A DNA stretch of 64,000 nucleotides from Candidatus Cloacimonadota bacterium (GTDB lineage: Bacteria > Muiribacteriota > UBA6191). A model generated the notes under the pieces. It did not search any database. It had not been told where the DNA came from and saw nothing but the letters and a program-made list of their open reading frames with translations. The DNA is taken from positions 105,903 to 169,902 of the forward strand of contig JAGSHD010000012.1 of assembly GCA_023954715.1 (NCBI GenBank). The letters run 5' to 3'. Shown here piece after piece: positions 9,080-17,687 of the stretch (its first letter is position 1; each line of letters starts with the position of its first letter). The translations under genes and the position numbers were made by a program.

Positions 9080-9329
9080 CAATGAAGGTCTGTAGCTATT
9101 CTGCTATAATTTTTCATTTTCTGTACAAAAACTGATTCCATCGAGGTTTTCGATGATCGTTGTATTTTGAATTTATAGCGTTTGATGTGTAGCGTACTAC
9201 TCGAAAAAAGATTTTGTATTAAAGACGATGATGAGATACACCGCATCAATATGTTAACAACTACAAAAACTTTGTATGATCCTAAACTTTTATCGAAGAG
9301 ACTACCTGAACAATTACGAAGGTTTAAAG
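9080..9329 (-). repeat. MITE-like element, copy D (enlarged)
   Basis: The ends match the other copies: GTAGCTATTCTGCTATAATT at the left and, on the minus strand, CGTAATTGTTCAGGTAGTCTC plus ATAAAAGTTTAGGATCATAC. The middle differs and is roughly 100 bp longer, so this is either a copy with an insertion or a recombinant. It starts about 9 bp after the thyX stop codon. The small open frame inside it (9049-9249, minus) shows no recognisable protein features. Confidence 0.6.
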
Positions 9330-9337
9330 TTCTCTAA

Positions 9338-10885
9338 TTATATGGTACGACTATATTCATCAAGAGATAATTTCCATACAGGAACCCCACAAAATCGTGG
9401 ACCTTCTGGACAAATTGGTTTTGCTTTAGCCATAGAGCGTACTTTACAAGGTGGTGCTAAAAACTGTCCAATGGTTGGATGTACTTTAAAGATCTCTTGA
9501 GCTTCATCCACTGAGGCAAAGAAAATTTCCTCTTGGGCATTGTAGCAAAGTCTCATTTCCATTTTATGTTTTAATGCAAGCAAGTCGCCACTTTCGTAGA
9601 AACGTAAGCAAAGAGAGTTTGGTAGTAAGTAACTACGGTTTTCAAAGCTCATGCCTAGGTCTTTTGCTTTTCTAAAAAATTCCCAGATGGTTTCCATGTG
9701 GTCTACATAAAGGGTTTTTAAGTCAGAATCTAATTCAAACAGCTTTGGAATAATAAAATCTGCTTGATCACTTACAACAGATTGTAAAACAGGTCTAGAG
9801 CCTGGAGTCATACGATGACGTTGGTCTTGAGAGTCCGCTGCATGAGATAGTTTTTTTTGAAAGGTGTAATGGACATGCATTAAGCTACGCATCAATTTAC
9901 TATGGACATTCACGTTCATTGTCTCAGAAAGTACTTTGTTTGAATTAGAGTTTAAAACATACTCTATTAACTCTTTATCTGTGTAGCTATCTTTACTTAA
10001 AGCAAAAACTTGGCGAATCGATCTAGCTAAGGTTTTTTCTCCATGAACTTTATAATCAACCAGTTTAGAGTAGCCTCCTTCTAAATCATCATCGAACTCT
10101 TTGTTAAATTGATCAGCATTAGATTGAGTAAAATGCTGCATAAACTCATATTCAGGAGTATCTTTTAAATCCATTGGGTCTTGCAAAACGTCAGCTATAG
10201 TAGGATCTGCTTTTAAGACTTCATCCATCATCATTTGAATCACTATTTTTTGCTCGTGAGGTACATCAAAAGAATTACAAAGTCGGTTATATCTCATAAG
10301 TGTTAAAAATGAGATGGTATGGTGCAAGTAGGCTGTTGTACCTAGTGGTAAAACGTAACGAGCAATTTCTTGCGACTTTTTCTTAACATCAGTAGTACAC
10401 TGCTTAGAACCTTTTCGTGACTTGAAACGCTTTAAGTATTCAGTCTCAACTAATGGCATTAACTTTTTACGCAAAGATTTATATGCTTTGATTTGGTACT
10501 CATAACATTCATCAAAAAGTTGTAACTCTTGATCATTTAGGTTTTCTGGATAATAAAATTGATCTTTTTTAACTAAAACATAGCGTTGAGACACTTGTTC
10601 TGAATTATAAAAAGGGTGAGAGTGTAAAAAGCTCCAGATAAAGTTTCTTGAGACGTTTTCTAGTGAAAATTGTAAATGAGTATGTTGAAAAGTGGTATGG
10701 TGTCCAGCCTGATAAATAGATTGCACTAAAGGCATAAAGCGATTTGACTCAGAGTCTTCTGATACATCTTTTGGCAGTACAATTCCTTTGGAAGAATAGC
10801 ATGTTCTAGCACTAGAGGTGATATCTGAAAAGGGCTGAACAGTAATATTTAAAAGTCTTACCTTAGGTTTGGCTGTTTCACTCAT
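9338..10885 (-). CDS. thyX: large ThyX-type flavin-dependent thymidylate synthase (two ThyX-like halves)
   Basis: Probable FAD-dependent synthase making dTMP from dUMP with methylene-tetrahydrofolate and NAD(P)H. At 515 residues it is about twice the usual ThyX length. The two halves each carry a ThyX-like core: QAGHHTTFQHTHLQFSLENVSR then NSEQVSQRY near residue 100, and VHYTFQKKLSHAADSQDQRHRMTPGSRP near 357. The standard motif RHRxxSxNxxSxR is intact in neither half: the first keeps SxRY but lacks RHR, the second keeps RHR but lacks the rest. This suggests an internal duplication in which each half retains part of the site. Long ThyX proteins of this kind are known in some phyla, chlamydiae among them to my recollection. 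No thyA is seen in the window. It begins just upstream of the tRNA-Gly region. Confidence 0.78.
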   Translation of the reverse strand: MSETAKPKVRLLNITVQPFSDITSSARTCYSSKGIVLPKDVSEDSESNRFMPLVQSIYQAGHHTTFQHTHLQFSLENVSRNFIWSFLHSHPFYNSEQVSQRYVLVKKDQFYYPENLNDQELQLFDECYEYQIKAYKSLRKKLMPLVETEYLKRFKSRKGSKQCTTDVKKKSQEIARYVLPLGTTAYLHHTISFLTLMRYNRLCNSFDVPHEQKIVIQMMMDEVLKADPTIADVLQDPMDLKDTPEYEFMQHFTQSNADQFNKEFDDDLEGGYSKLVDYKVHGEKTLARSIRQVFALSKDSYTDKELIEYVLNSNSNKVLSETMNVNVHSKLMRSLMHVHYTFQKKLSHAADSQDQRHRMTPGSRPVLQSVVSDQADFIIPKLFELDSDLKTLYVDHMETIWEFFRKAKDLGMSFENRSYLLPNSLCLRFYESGDLLALKHKMEMRLCYNAQEEIFFASVDEAQEIFKVHPTIGQFLAPPCKVRSMAKAKPICPEGPRFCGVPVWKLSLDEYSRTI

Positions 10886-11050
10886 ATATTTTATCCCTCA
10901 CCCTTTGTTTTGGGCTTAATTTTGAAGTTAGAGGAGTATACCTATTACTAGTGATTGGTTCAACTTTTTCCAAAATTTTGCAAAGCATATATCAATCACT
11001 GGACTTTCTCAATTTAGGATAAAAAAGGTGAAAATATTTTGAAAATCCAC

Positions 11051-11079
11051 TTGATTTTTAATCGAAAAGCCTATATATT
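11051..11079 (+). promoter_or_regulatory. sigma70-type promoter of tRNA-Gly
   Basis: TTGATT (11051-11056) and TATATT (11074-11079) are spaced by 17 bases. The predicted start falls a few bases before the tRNA 5' end at 11091, which fits a tRNA gene transcribed alone. Confidence 0.65.
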
Positions 11080-11090
11080 TATCCCAGATC

Positions 11091-11162
11091 GCGAAAGTGG
11101 CGCAGTGGTAGCGCACCTCGTTGCCAACGAGGTGGTCGCGAGTTCGAATCTCGTCTTTCGCT
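11091..11162 (+). tRNA. tRNA-Gly (GCC anticodon)
   Basis: A full cloverleaf can be drawn. The acceptor is GCGAAAG paired with CTTTCGC, the D-arm GCGC...GCGC contains AGTGGTA, the anticodon stem CCTCG/CGAGG encloses the loop TTGCCAA with anticodon GCC, and the T-arm GCGAG/CTCGT encloses TTCGAAT. The discriminator is T. CCA is not encoded, so CCA addition must be post-transcriptional. Confidence 0.97.
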
Positions 11163-11170
11163 TTATATAT

Positions 11171-11209
11171 AATGGGACTTACAGCAATTTGCTTGTGAGT
11201 CCCATTTTA
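11171..11209 (+). terminator. intrinsic terminator of tRNA-Gly
   Basis: A 13-bp stem (AATGGGACTTACA with TGTGAGTCCCATT, one G-U pair) and a short loop are followed by a T-rich tail. It begins 9 bases after the tRNA. Confidence 0.85.
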
Positions 11210-11581
11210 GTTACTGGACCAGTAGCAAACCAACTTCTTTATTCATACCTTTTCTAGATCTAACTTTTTAGACTGTTTTTACTATCATGGGACACTTATG
11301 GGACAGTAAAACTTTAGAGATCGGGTCCTTTGATTGTTATTTTTATAAAGAATACTTGAGGCTCGATTACACTATTCCATTTGTAGATATACAAATAGGG
11401 CATTTAGATTCCAAAGTATCGTCAAGTTAAATTTAATTGAAATAGATTAATAATTTAAAGATGAACTTATATAAAAGGTCTTCCTCCATCTAAAGAACTC
11501 ATAAATTGTGCTAGTATAAAAATATTGTGGTGTAAATTATACAGTTAAGCATGGTTGAGAATTCTTTGAATTGGAGAATAA
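11210..11581. other. 372-bp gene-free gap after tRNA-Gly
   Basis: I see no convincing open frame here. There is a short direct repeat TATGGGACA-type (ATGGGACAC then ATGGGACAG near 11288-11304). It could be a remnant of an element integrated beside the tRNA, but no attachment-site duplication of the tRNA 3' end and no integrase were found. The right end carries the GGAGA ribosome binding site for the TerB-like gene. Confidence 0.4.
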
Positions 11582-12031
11582 ATGTCTATGGAGTTATCAC
11601 GTGAATTAAAAATCATGAGGGCCTTAGTGGTCGTTGCGTGGGCAGACGATCTGTTGGATCATAAAGAGTTGACCCTATTAAAAGACTATGGAAGACAATT
11701 TGAACTAAGCCAAAACGAGATAAATATGGTTTATATATGGATTTTAAATCCAGAGCCTATTGATTGCTTATCTCAATTAGATATTCAAGAGGATGATAAA
11801 TTATTTGTGTTTTCTCAAGTTTGGGTAATGGCCTATATAGATGGAAAGCTAGACCAAAAAGAGCAACTGATTATTTCTAAGCTTAAAAAAATATGGGATA
11901 TTAGTAATGAGATTGCAGATGAACTAAAAGAGACTACTATGAATATGCAGAATCAAATTCTTAACTTCAAAAAAGAAAAGAATTCAACTACAGAAATTTT
12001 AAAGGCTTTAGATTTAGTGAAGGAATCATAG
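11582..12031 (+). CDS. TerB-like (tellurite resistance/DnaJ-associated) domain protein
   Basis: All-helical 149-residue cytoplasmic protein. Two copies of the TerB hallmark, a helix ending in an acidic loop, are visible: VVVAWADDLLDHKELTLL near 15-32 and VWVMAYIDGKLDQKEQLIISKL near 80-101. Asp/Glu positions are those thought to bind metal in the TerB family. The ATG follows GGAGA by about five bases. Its stop codon directly abuts the GTG start of the EcsC-family gene, so the two form an operon. TerB domains occur in phage-defence, stress and membrane-associated systems; the specific role here is unknown. Confidence 0.72.
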   Translation: MSMELSRELKIMRALVVVAWADDLLDHKELTLLKDYGRQFELSQNEINMVYIWILNPEPIDCLSQLDIQEDDKLFVFSQVWVMAYIDGKLDQKEQLIISKLKKIWDISNEIADELKETTMNMQNQILNFKKEKNSTTEILKALDLVKES

Positions 12032-12730
12032 GTGTACCCTCAAGACCATAATAATGAAGAATTAGGAAGAATAGAAAAAGCGCTTTTAGAGGTGGCTAAC
12101 AATGTTGGTATATCTGAGACAAAAACTTTTAATAAATATAGTAATGTCTGTGGATTAGAAGCTCAATCGATTGAAGAAGTATGGCTTCAAGATTTAGAGT
12201 GCGCCAGGAAGATATCTGAAGATTGGAAAAAATGGGCCAAAATTCAAGCAGGGTCTAGTGGAGTTGGCTTTGGAATGACAGGCTTGGTTGGCCTTATTCC
12301 TGATATTACAGTTTTAATGGCCATAAATCTTAGAATGATTCAAGCAATTGCATTAACTTATGGTTTTAGTTTTACCTCAGAACAAGAAAAGATAGAGCTA
12401 TGGTTCGTCATAGGATCTTGTTTAGGAGTTAGTCAGTATAGAGATATTGTAGGGAAAAGTGCCTCTAAATCATGGGATAAATACATACAGGGAACTCCAT
12501 GTAATGATAGACCTCTTAGTCTTGTCTTAAGAAAGATAGCAAAAGCACTTAGTATTAAACTTACTAAAAAGAGTGTTGTTAAAACTGTACCTTTATTAGC
12601 TAGTCCCGTAGGTGGTGCTATGAATTATTCTATGACGGAGAGCGTTGGGGTTAAGGCAATTGATTATTTTGAAGAAAAGAAAAAGTATTGTATCCACAAA
12701 AAGTTTAATCCTTTTCAAAGTAGTATTTAG
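12032..12730 (+). CDS. EcsC-family protein
   Basis: 232 residues matching the EcsC family, named for a protein encoded beside the Bacillus ecs ABC transporter and of unclear biochemical role. Visible hallmarks are the Gly-rich hydrophobic segment GVGFGMTGLVGLIPDITVLMA (about 77-97), probably membrane-interacting, the following helix with RMIQAIALTYGF, and a second hydrophobic segment near LLASPVGGAMNYS. The start is GTG immediately after the TAG of the TerB-like gene. The two genes are likely translated together and may function as a pair near a membrane. Downstream lies a decayed Sel1-repeat gene. Confidence 0.75.
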   Translation: MYPQDHNNEELGRIEKALLEVANNVGISETKTFNKYSNVCGLEAQSIEEVWLQDLECARKISEDWKKWAKIQAGSSGVGFGMTGLVGLIPDITVLMAINLRMIQAIALTYGFSFTSEQEKIELWFVIGSCLGVSQYRDIVGKSASKSWDKYIQGTPCNDRPLSLVLRKIAKALSIKLTKKSVVKTVPLLASPVGGAMNYSMTESVGVKAIDYFEEKKKYCIHKKFNPFQSSI

Positions 12731-12839
12731 ATTGATAAGCTATTATAAATGTATTTTGATTGTATCAATGAAGATTTAGAGTATTGCACAAGACATAATC
12801 CTTGCCGTAAGATGCAAGCGATAGAGATTCAGTTTTAAC

Positions 12840-13211
12840 TTAGAGGGTACTTTGAAATTGGTTATCTATTCATTTATATTATTATGGGGTAGGCTTATTA
12901 AAAGATTATATATAATCTATTGAGTGGTACAATAAAGTATCTAAGTAAGGAAATACTGATGCATAACATTCTTTATCTGTAATATATATGACTGGCGCAG
13001 GAGCCAAAAAAGATTACAAAAAGGCTGTTTCTTAGTTGATGAAGTCAGTTAATCATGGATCAATGAGAGCTTAATGTAATCTAGCTTATATGTATGCATC
13101 AGGAACTGCTAAGGATTTGAAAAAGCCAAACTTATACTAGAAAAAGCTCATAAAAGTGGCTCATCCCGCGCAGCAAAGATATGGAAAAAGTATAAACTTT
13201 GGAATTATTAA
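12840..13211 (+). pseudogene. decayed Sel1-repeat gene
   Basis: Translating across frames recovers Sel1-type repeats: SIEWYNKVSK*GNTDA*, then VIYMTGAGAKKDYKKAVS*, then CNLAYMYASGTAKDLKK, and after a frameshift LEKAHKSGSSRAAKIWKKYK. The last part closely matches the end of the intact gene at 13295 (ARAHKSGSTRAKKAW). At least five in-frame stops and at least two frameshifts are present. Four of the stops fall where the intact paralogue has Gln or Trp (CAA to TAA, TGG to TAG), i.e. single transitions. It is a dead tandem duplicate. The stretch 12731-12840 before it holds nothing I can assign. Confidence 0.85.
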
Positions 13212-13294
13212 TTTTTAAAGTTTAATGATGGTGAGTTTGCTTTTATATAAGAAGCAGATATCTTACATTTAAAGTATAGTTATTTAAGGAAGAA

Positions 13295-14098
13295 ATGAAA
13301 AAAGTTTTATTTATAATCGTGTGTTTATTTGCAATCAGTTCTACAGATGCTAAACAAAGTAAGCAATTTACAAAGACAAAAAAGTTAGCTCTAAAGGGCT
13401 CTGTTAACTCTCAATACAATTTAGGTACCTTTTACTATACAGGTAAAGGTGTAAAGAAAAACTACAAAGAAGCTCTCTACTGGTATAAAAAAGCCGCCAA
13501 ACAGGGTCTAGCTAATGCTCAATATAATCTAGGTATAATGTATAAGGCCGGCAAAGGCGTAACTAAGAATCTTAAAACAGCTTTTTATTGGTATAAAAAA
13601 GCAGCAAAGCAAGATTACGTAGGAGCTCAGTATAATATAGGGGTGATGTATCGAGATGGCATAGGTACTACAAAAGACCTAAAAAAAGCGATTTACTGGT
13701 TTACTAAAGCTGCTAAAAAAAATGAGCCGGACGCACAATTCAACTTAGCAATAATGCATAAAAAGGGGCAAGGAACTCCCGTAAATTACAAACAAGCATT
13801 TTACTGGTATCAAAAATCAGCAGATCAAGGCTACTCCTTCTCTCAATATGATTTGGGAGCATTATACTATGGTGGAAAAGGAGTAGCTAAAGATGACAAA
13901 AAAGCTATGTATTGGTTTCAAAAGTCAGCAGCTCAAGGGTATGCACTTGCTGAATGTACTATTGGCTTGATGTATGCAAAAGGGGATGGAGTTAAAAAAG
14001 ACCTTAAAAAAGCAAAAGTTTGGATAGCGAGAGCACATAAGAGTGGATCTACACGAGCTAAAAAAGCTTGGGACCTTTTTAACTTATCTAAGTATTGA
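13295..14098 (+). CDS. secreted/periplasmic Sel1-repeat (SLR) protein
   Basis: 267 residues. A signal peptide (about 1-19, ending TDA-K) is followed by about six Sel1-like repeats of 36 residues with the pattern AQYNLGxMYxxGxGVxKNxKxAxYWYKKAAxQG. These helical solenoids mediate protein-protein contacts, and in many bacteria they sit in the periplasm. The ATG follows AAGGAAG, a good ribosome binding site. The final repeat is shorter and ends with ARAHKSGSTRAKKAW, the same cap seen in the pseudogene upstream, which shows tandem gene duplication. The gene converges on the STAND regulator at 14125 with only a weak hairpin between. The partner is unknown. Confidence 0.85.
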   Translation: MKKVLFIIVCLFAISSTDAKQSKQFTKTKKLALKGSVNSQYNLGTFYYTGKGVKKNYKEALYWYKKAAKQGLANAQYNLGIMYKAGKGVTKNLKTAFYWYKKAAKQDYVGAQYNIGVMYRDGIGTTKDLKKAIYWFTKAAKKNEPDAQFNLAIMHKKGQGTPVNYKQAFYWYQKSADQGYSFSQYDLGALYYGGKGVAKDDKKAMYWFQKSAAQGYALAECTIGLMYAKGDGVKKDLKKAKVWIARAHKSGSTRAKKAWDLFNLSKY

Positions 14099-14124
14099 TT
14101 AGCACCAGTGAAGCTTGTTTAAAG

Positions 14125-16797
14125 CTATTGATTTTCGTTAAAAATTAAACAGTAGTTTAGTTGATCGTTGAAGCAAAACTGGTTTCGATTTGGGTTTTTT
14201 AAGACTTCTAAGCCATGATTATTTAACATTTTACTTAAGCGCAGCATGGTTACTCTAAGTTTGTCTTTCGTTTTTTGTGATACTGGCTCTTCCCAAACGG
14301 TATTAATGATTTCTTCGGATGAAAAGATAGCTTTTGGCGATTGAATAAATAGTATTAAAAGAGGGAGTAGAATTCGTTTTGAAAAGATGTCTATTTGCTT
14401 TTGGTTAATGAATAACTCTTTTGTTTCACTACAAAAAAATACTTGAAAGCTAAGTCTATCAGAGCATATGGTTCGAAGTTCGATTAGGTTTACAGAATAG
14501 GTGTCTTGATGGCTTTGATTTACTAATAAGTATTTGTTAATTTCTAATATTTTTGACTCAAACCAATTTCTGGCCTCCTCAGAAGACTTTTGATCATCTT
14601 GATCGAGTGAGTTAAATTGAGTTAAGTATTTCTGCCAGTAATATTTATAGCTTTTTTGGTCTTTTTTAACTTGATAGGCTTTTGCATAGTAAAAATACAA
14701 GTAGGTTTTGCTAGCATCGTTGGAAAGAAGTTGCAATTTTTGACTTTTTTCTAGTTTTTCCAAAGCAGTTTCAATACGGTTCAAAAGAATCAATAAGCCA
14801 ATATTTTGTACATTCATTAACCATAGTAGTTTTGTTTTTTGTACTGTATTAGCAAGCTGAATTGCCTTTTCTATAGACTCCAGAGCTTCTTGAAAGCAGT
14901 TGACTCTCGAGTAAGTTATACTTAGATGACTGAGTATCTGAGCTTCTAAACCTGAAAAATGACAGTTTTGAGCTAAGTTTAAGGCTAGCTGATATATGTG
15001 TAGTGCTTTGTGATAATGTGTTTGAATGCAGTAAATAGACGCTAGAAGTAAATGAGCACGCACTATAATCTCGTTAAATTGTTTCGATGATTTAGAGTCA
15101 ATTAGTTTAGTCAGAATTGTTTCAGATTGTAGGTAATTGCTCTCTCTTATTAATACACTAGCTTGAACAAGAATACATGAGATATAAGTTTTGGAATTAG
15201 GGTGTTTTTGTAGTAGCTTGAATAATCTATCTAAAGTCTCTCGCACTAATATATGCTCCTGAAAATTAAAATGATGTAGGAGCTTGTGTAAAGTACTTAT
15301 CACAAGAAAAGTATCTTTTTTCTTTGTACACAGTTCAAAAGCAAACTTGTGGCAGTCTTTGGCTGATTTTGTATCTGCTATAGAAAAGTAATATTTGGAA
15401 ACTAAAAAGTTGGCATGTATTTGGTTTTGTAGAGTGAGCTTATTTATGTTGAGGTTTTTAAAAGCGGCTATGATTTGTTCAGCATTCTCATCGAATTGTA
15501 AATCTCGAAACTCATAATATGCTATAAGGTCATTATTTGAGAGTTGTTTTATGAAGGATTTTGCTTGTTGACGATGACCTAAGTAGAGATAGCTATCGAT
15601 TAGGTAGGATAAAACGACCTCTTGCGTACAGTTTTTAAAACTCCAAACCTTATGAAGTAAGTTTTGAAAGGCGGTAAGTTCAGGTCCCATTACATAGATT
15701 TGATTTGCTAAGTACTCTAGGGTAGAAAGTACAAGGTCGTAGTTTTCAACCAAAAGAGCATGATGTGATGCACAAATCAAAGTCTCAAGATCTAAAGATT
15801 GATCAAGAAGTAATTTAGATAGGGATAAGTGAATTTCATTTAACTGCTCATTTGAAGGCCGCATATCTAAATATCTATTGATAAAGGGAGATATTTGAAT
15901 TAGTCCGTCTTTATTTTGCTCTAAGATAAGGCTAGAAAACAAAGACTGCATTTCAAATTGAAAGTTCTTACCAATAGTTAGATGCACTAAACTTCGACTC
16001 AATGGATGTTGATATAACTGAAACAATAAAAGTATTTTTTTTTGTTTAACACTTAAATTTTCGATTAGACTTTGGTAGATGATCTCTTTCATTTTTTTAG
16101 AAAAATCAGAGCTTTTTAAGTAGAGTTCGTCTAAAGAAAAGATTTGTTGGTTGACATAAGAAATAAAAGTTTTAAGTGCAAGTGGATTGCCATAGCATAT
16201 TTCAGATATCTCTTTTAAACTAGATTTATCAATATTGGGTAATGTATGCATTTTACATAACTGAGAAATTAATTTTTCAGACGAATCAATCCCCAACTTT
16301 TTGGGTTGTATCTCACAAACATCGGTTAGCTCAATTGAGGGCAAGCTCAACTGATGTGTGCTCGTAGTTACAATTTTAGCAGTAGAAAGTAGCTTACTTG
16401 CCCTTCTAAAAAAAGAGCTAAGTTGATTATTTTGCTCTAAAGGAAGATTGTCTAAAACAACAATAACTTTGTGTTTTTCAAGTGTCGTTAAAACTTGTAG
16501 AAGTAAATTTGGACTTTTTAAATTGCTAAAACTTTCATTATATAATTCGTTAAGCTTGTTGCAGAGAGATAATATGATATCCGAGTCTTCATTTTCTATT
16601 TCAAACCAAAGAATATTGTTTTGGTTCTGGAGCTGACGAATAAAAGCCTTTGCGAGAGAACTTTTACCAGATCCAGGTAAGCCAGTGATACTAATGATAT
16701 TGTGAATAGTAATATTATAATTTAATCGTTGAATCACAGATTCTTGCTCTAAAAAGATGCTCGGCTGAACCGGTATAAAGTTGTAATAAATCTGCAT
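14125..16797 (-). CDS. STAND-type NTPase with TPR region and C-terminal winged-helix domain
   Basis: 890-residue predicted signal-sensing regulator. Residues 1-240 form a P-loop STAND/AP-ATPase-like NTPase (Walker A GLPGSGKSS near 42, Walker B IVVLDNLP near 113, a sensor-like KIVTTST). Residues about 330-720 are TPR-like helical pairs (SKYYFSIADTKSAKDCHKFAF, LLASIYCIQTHYHKALHIYQ, LSITYSRVNCFQEALESIEKA). The last 100 residues resemble the OmpR/PhoB-type winged helix (FSSEEIINTVWEEP, LRVTMLRLSKMLNNHG, FCFN). This order (NTPase, TPR, wHTH) mirrors MalT-like proteins, with a PhoB-type rather than LuxR-type DNA-binding end; SARP proteins carry the same wHTH at the N-terminus. Likely an inducer-gated transcription factor or a sensor related to defence STANDs. 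Target genes are unknown. Confidence 0.7.
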   Translation of the reverse strand: MQIYYNFIPVQPSIFLEQESVIQRLNYNITIHNIISITGLPGSGKSSLAKAFIRQLQNQNNILWFEIENEDSDIILSLCNKLNELYNESFSNLKSPNLLLQVLTTLEKHKVIVVLDNLPLEQNNQLSSFFRRASKLLSTAKIVTTSTHQLSLPSIELTDVCEIQPKKLGIDSSEKLISQLCKMHTLPNIDKSSLKEISEICYGNPLALKTFISYVNQQIFSLDELYLKSSDFSKKMKEIIYQSLIENLSVKQKKILLLFQLYQHPLSRSLVHLTIGKNFQFEMQSLFSSLILEQNKDGLIQISPFINRYLDMRPSNEQLNEIHLSLSKLLLDQSLDLETLICASHHALLVENYDLVLSTLEYLANQIYVMGPELTAFQNLLHKVWSFKNCTQEVVLSYLIDSYLYLGHRQQAKSFIKQLSNNDLIAYYEFRDLQFDENAEQIIAAFKNLNINKLTLQNQIHANFLVSKYYFSIADTKSAKDCHKFAFELCTKKKDTFLVISTLHKLLHHFNFQEHILVRETLDRLFKLLQKHPNSKTYISCILVQASVLIRESNYLQSETILTKLIDSKSSKQFNEIIVRAHLLLASIYCIQTHYHKALHIYQLALNLAQNCHFSGLEAQILSHLSITYSRVNCFQEALESIEKAIQLANTVQKTKLLWLMNVQNIGLLILLNRIETALEKLEKSQKLQLLSNDASKTYLYFYYAKAYQVKKDQKSYKYYWQKYLTQFNSLDQDDQKSSEEARNWFESKILEINKYLLVNQSHQDTYSVNLIELRTICSDRLSFQVFFCSETKELFINQKQIDIFSKRILLPLLILFIQSPKAIFSSEEIINTVWEEPVSQKTKDKLRVTMLRLSKMLNNHGLEVLKNPNRNQFCFNDQLNYCLIFNENQ

Positions 16798-17040
16798 GGT
16801 TTGAAGTTATCTCTTAGTTCAAAATATTAGTAAAATAGCTGATGTTGATTCAAGTAGTCTAGAAATTTTCTACCTTATACAGTTTGTTAGGTGTATTTAA
16901 TAATACTAAAATATGAGTAAGCTTGTATATTTTTTTATTTTAGAGCAAATTATTTTAAGTACAAAGCGAACAAAGGCGTACAAAATAAACTTTGTTCTAA
17001 TTTTGATGTATATTAATGATCTATTTTTTAATGAAAAGAA

Positions 17041-17073
17041 AAGGTGTGACCTCTTGGTTGCGCCTTTTTTTTT
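17041..17073. terminator. intrinsic terminator forming the group IIC intron 5' exon
   Basis: An 11-bp stem (AAGGTGTGACC with GGTTGCGCCTT, three G-U pairs) and loop TCTT are followed by a run of nine T. There is no plus-strand gene directly upstream. Read on the minus strand, the same hairpin would have ended the flavin-binding gene at 17679 before the intron moved in between. Its T-run runs straight into the intron start. Confidence 0.88.
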
Positions 17074-17074
17074 A

Positions 17075-17687
17075 GTGCGCCAGATATGGCGCATTTACTT
17101 GGAGATGAAAATTCTCTGTAAGCCCGATAAGGGGAATTACTAGCTAAACGGCAAAGGTTGTCACCGTGAGGTCTGAAGAAAGCTGAAGGCAAAGCACTGG
17201 CTTGACGAACAGGAACCATATACGAGGCTGTTGTACAGGATGTGAAGGCTAATGTGCATTACTCTGGGAGATCTCAAGATCTGCCTAGTGCTATTCTAAC
17301 GGTGACGTTAGGAGATGGAAAAGTCAGCAGAGAACATAGTAGTTCTTTAGGTAGGAATGAAGGTTCGAACGAGTTAAATCGATGAGGTCTGTTTTTTCGA
17401 TAATGTTAAAAGCAGTAGAACTTTATATTGAAATGCATGAAGCTTATGTGGATGGTAGTGAACGGAATTCACGAGAGTATACTAATGATACGACTGACGT
17501 TACGGCAAATAGAGGTAGGTATCATCATAATATAGAAGATTTAAGTTAGTATTTTTCACTTGTAACTATGTTATGAGATACTGATTTAAGTTGGAAGATA
17601 TTTATATTTAACGCGAACCGCCGTGGTACGGAACCGTATGCCCGGTGGTGTGAGAACTAGAGGGGCCGTCCCCTCCTGCTACTCGAT
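17075..17687 (+). mobile_element. ORF-less group IIC intron
   Basis: The 5' end GTGCGCC lies immediately after the terminator T-run, the target type used by group IIC introns. Domain I/II-III features parallel the Oceanobacillus IIC intron: GGTCTGAAGAAAGC..., CTTGACGAACAGGAACC, ATACGAGGCT, then GTCAGCAGAGAACATAGTAG. Domain V is GAACCGCCGTGGTACGG with CCGTATGCCCGGTGGTG at about 17614-17652, and domain VI is GAGGGGCCGTCCCCTC with the end CTACTCGAT. Domain IV is only about 230 bases and carries no reverse transcriptase. It contains just a 48-residue open frame (17403-17549) unlike any RT motif. Such an intron could move only with a protein supplied in trans. No free IEP gene is in the window. 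Confidence 0.9.

Noticed and set aside
9049..9249. 66-residue minus-strand open frame
   Set aside because: Lies mostly within the repeat copy D, with no recognisable domain and no ribosome binding site.
11288..11304. Attachment-site or integrase remnant after tRNA-Gly
   Set aside because: Only a 9-base direct repeat is seen; no copy of the tRNA 3' end and no integrase gene could be found.
12840..13211. Alternative genetic code (TAA/TAG read as Gln)
   Set aside because: Stops coincide with Gln or Trp only in this decayed gene; a frameshift is also present and all intact genes end normally at TAA, TAG or TGA.
16913..17143. 76-residue plus-strand open frame before the group IIC intron
   Set aside because: It runs through the terminator hairpin and into the intron 5' end, has no ribosome binding site and shows no protein-like composition.
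17403..17549. 48-codon open frame in intron domain IV as a possible intron-encoded protein
   Set aside because: Far too short and without reverse transcriptase or maturase motifs; at most a scar of the lost gene.
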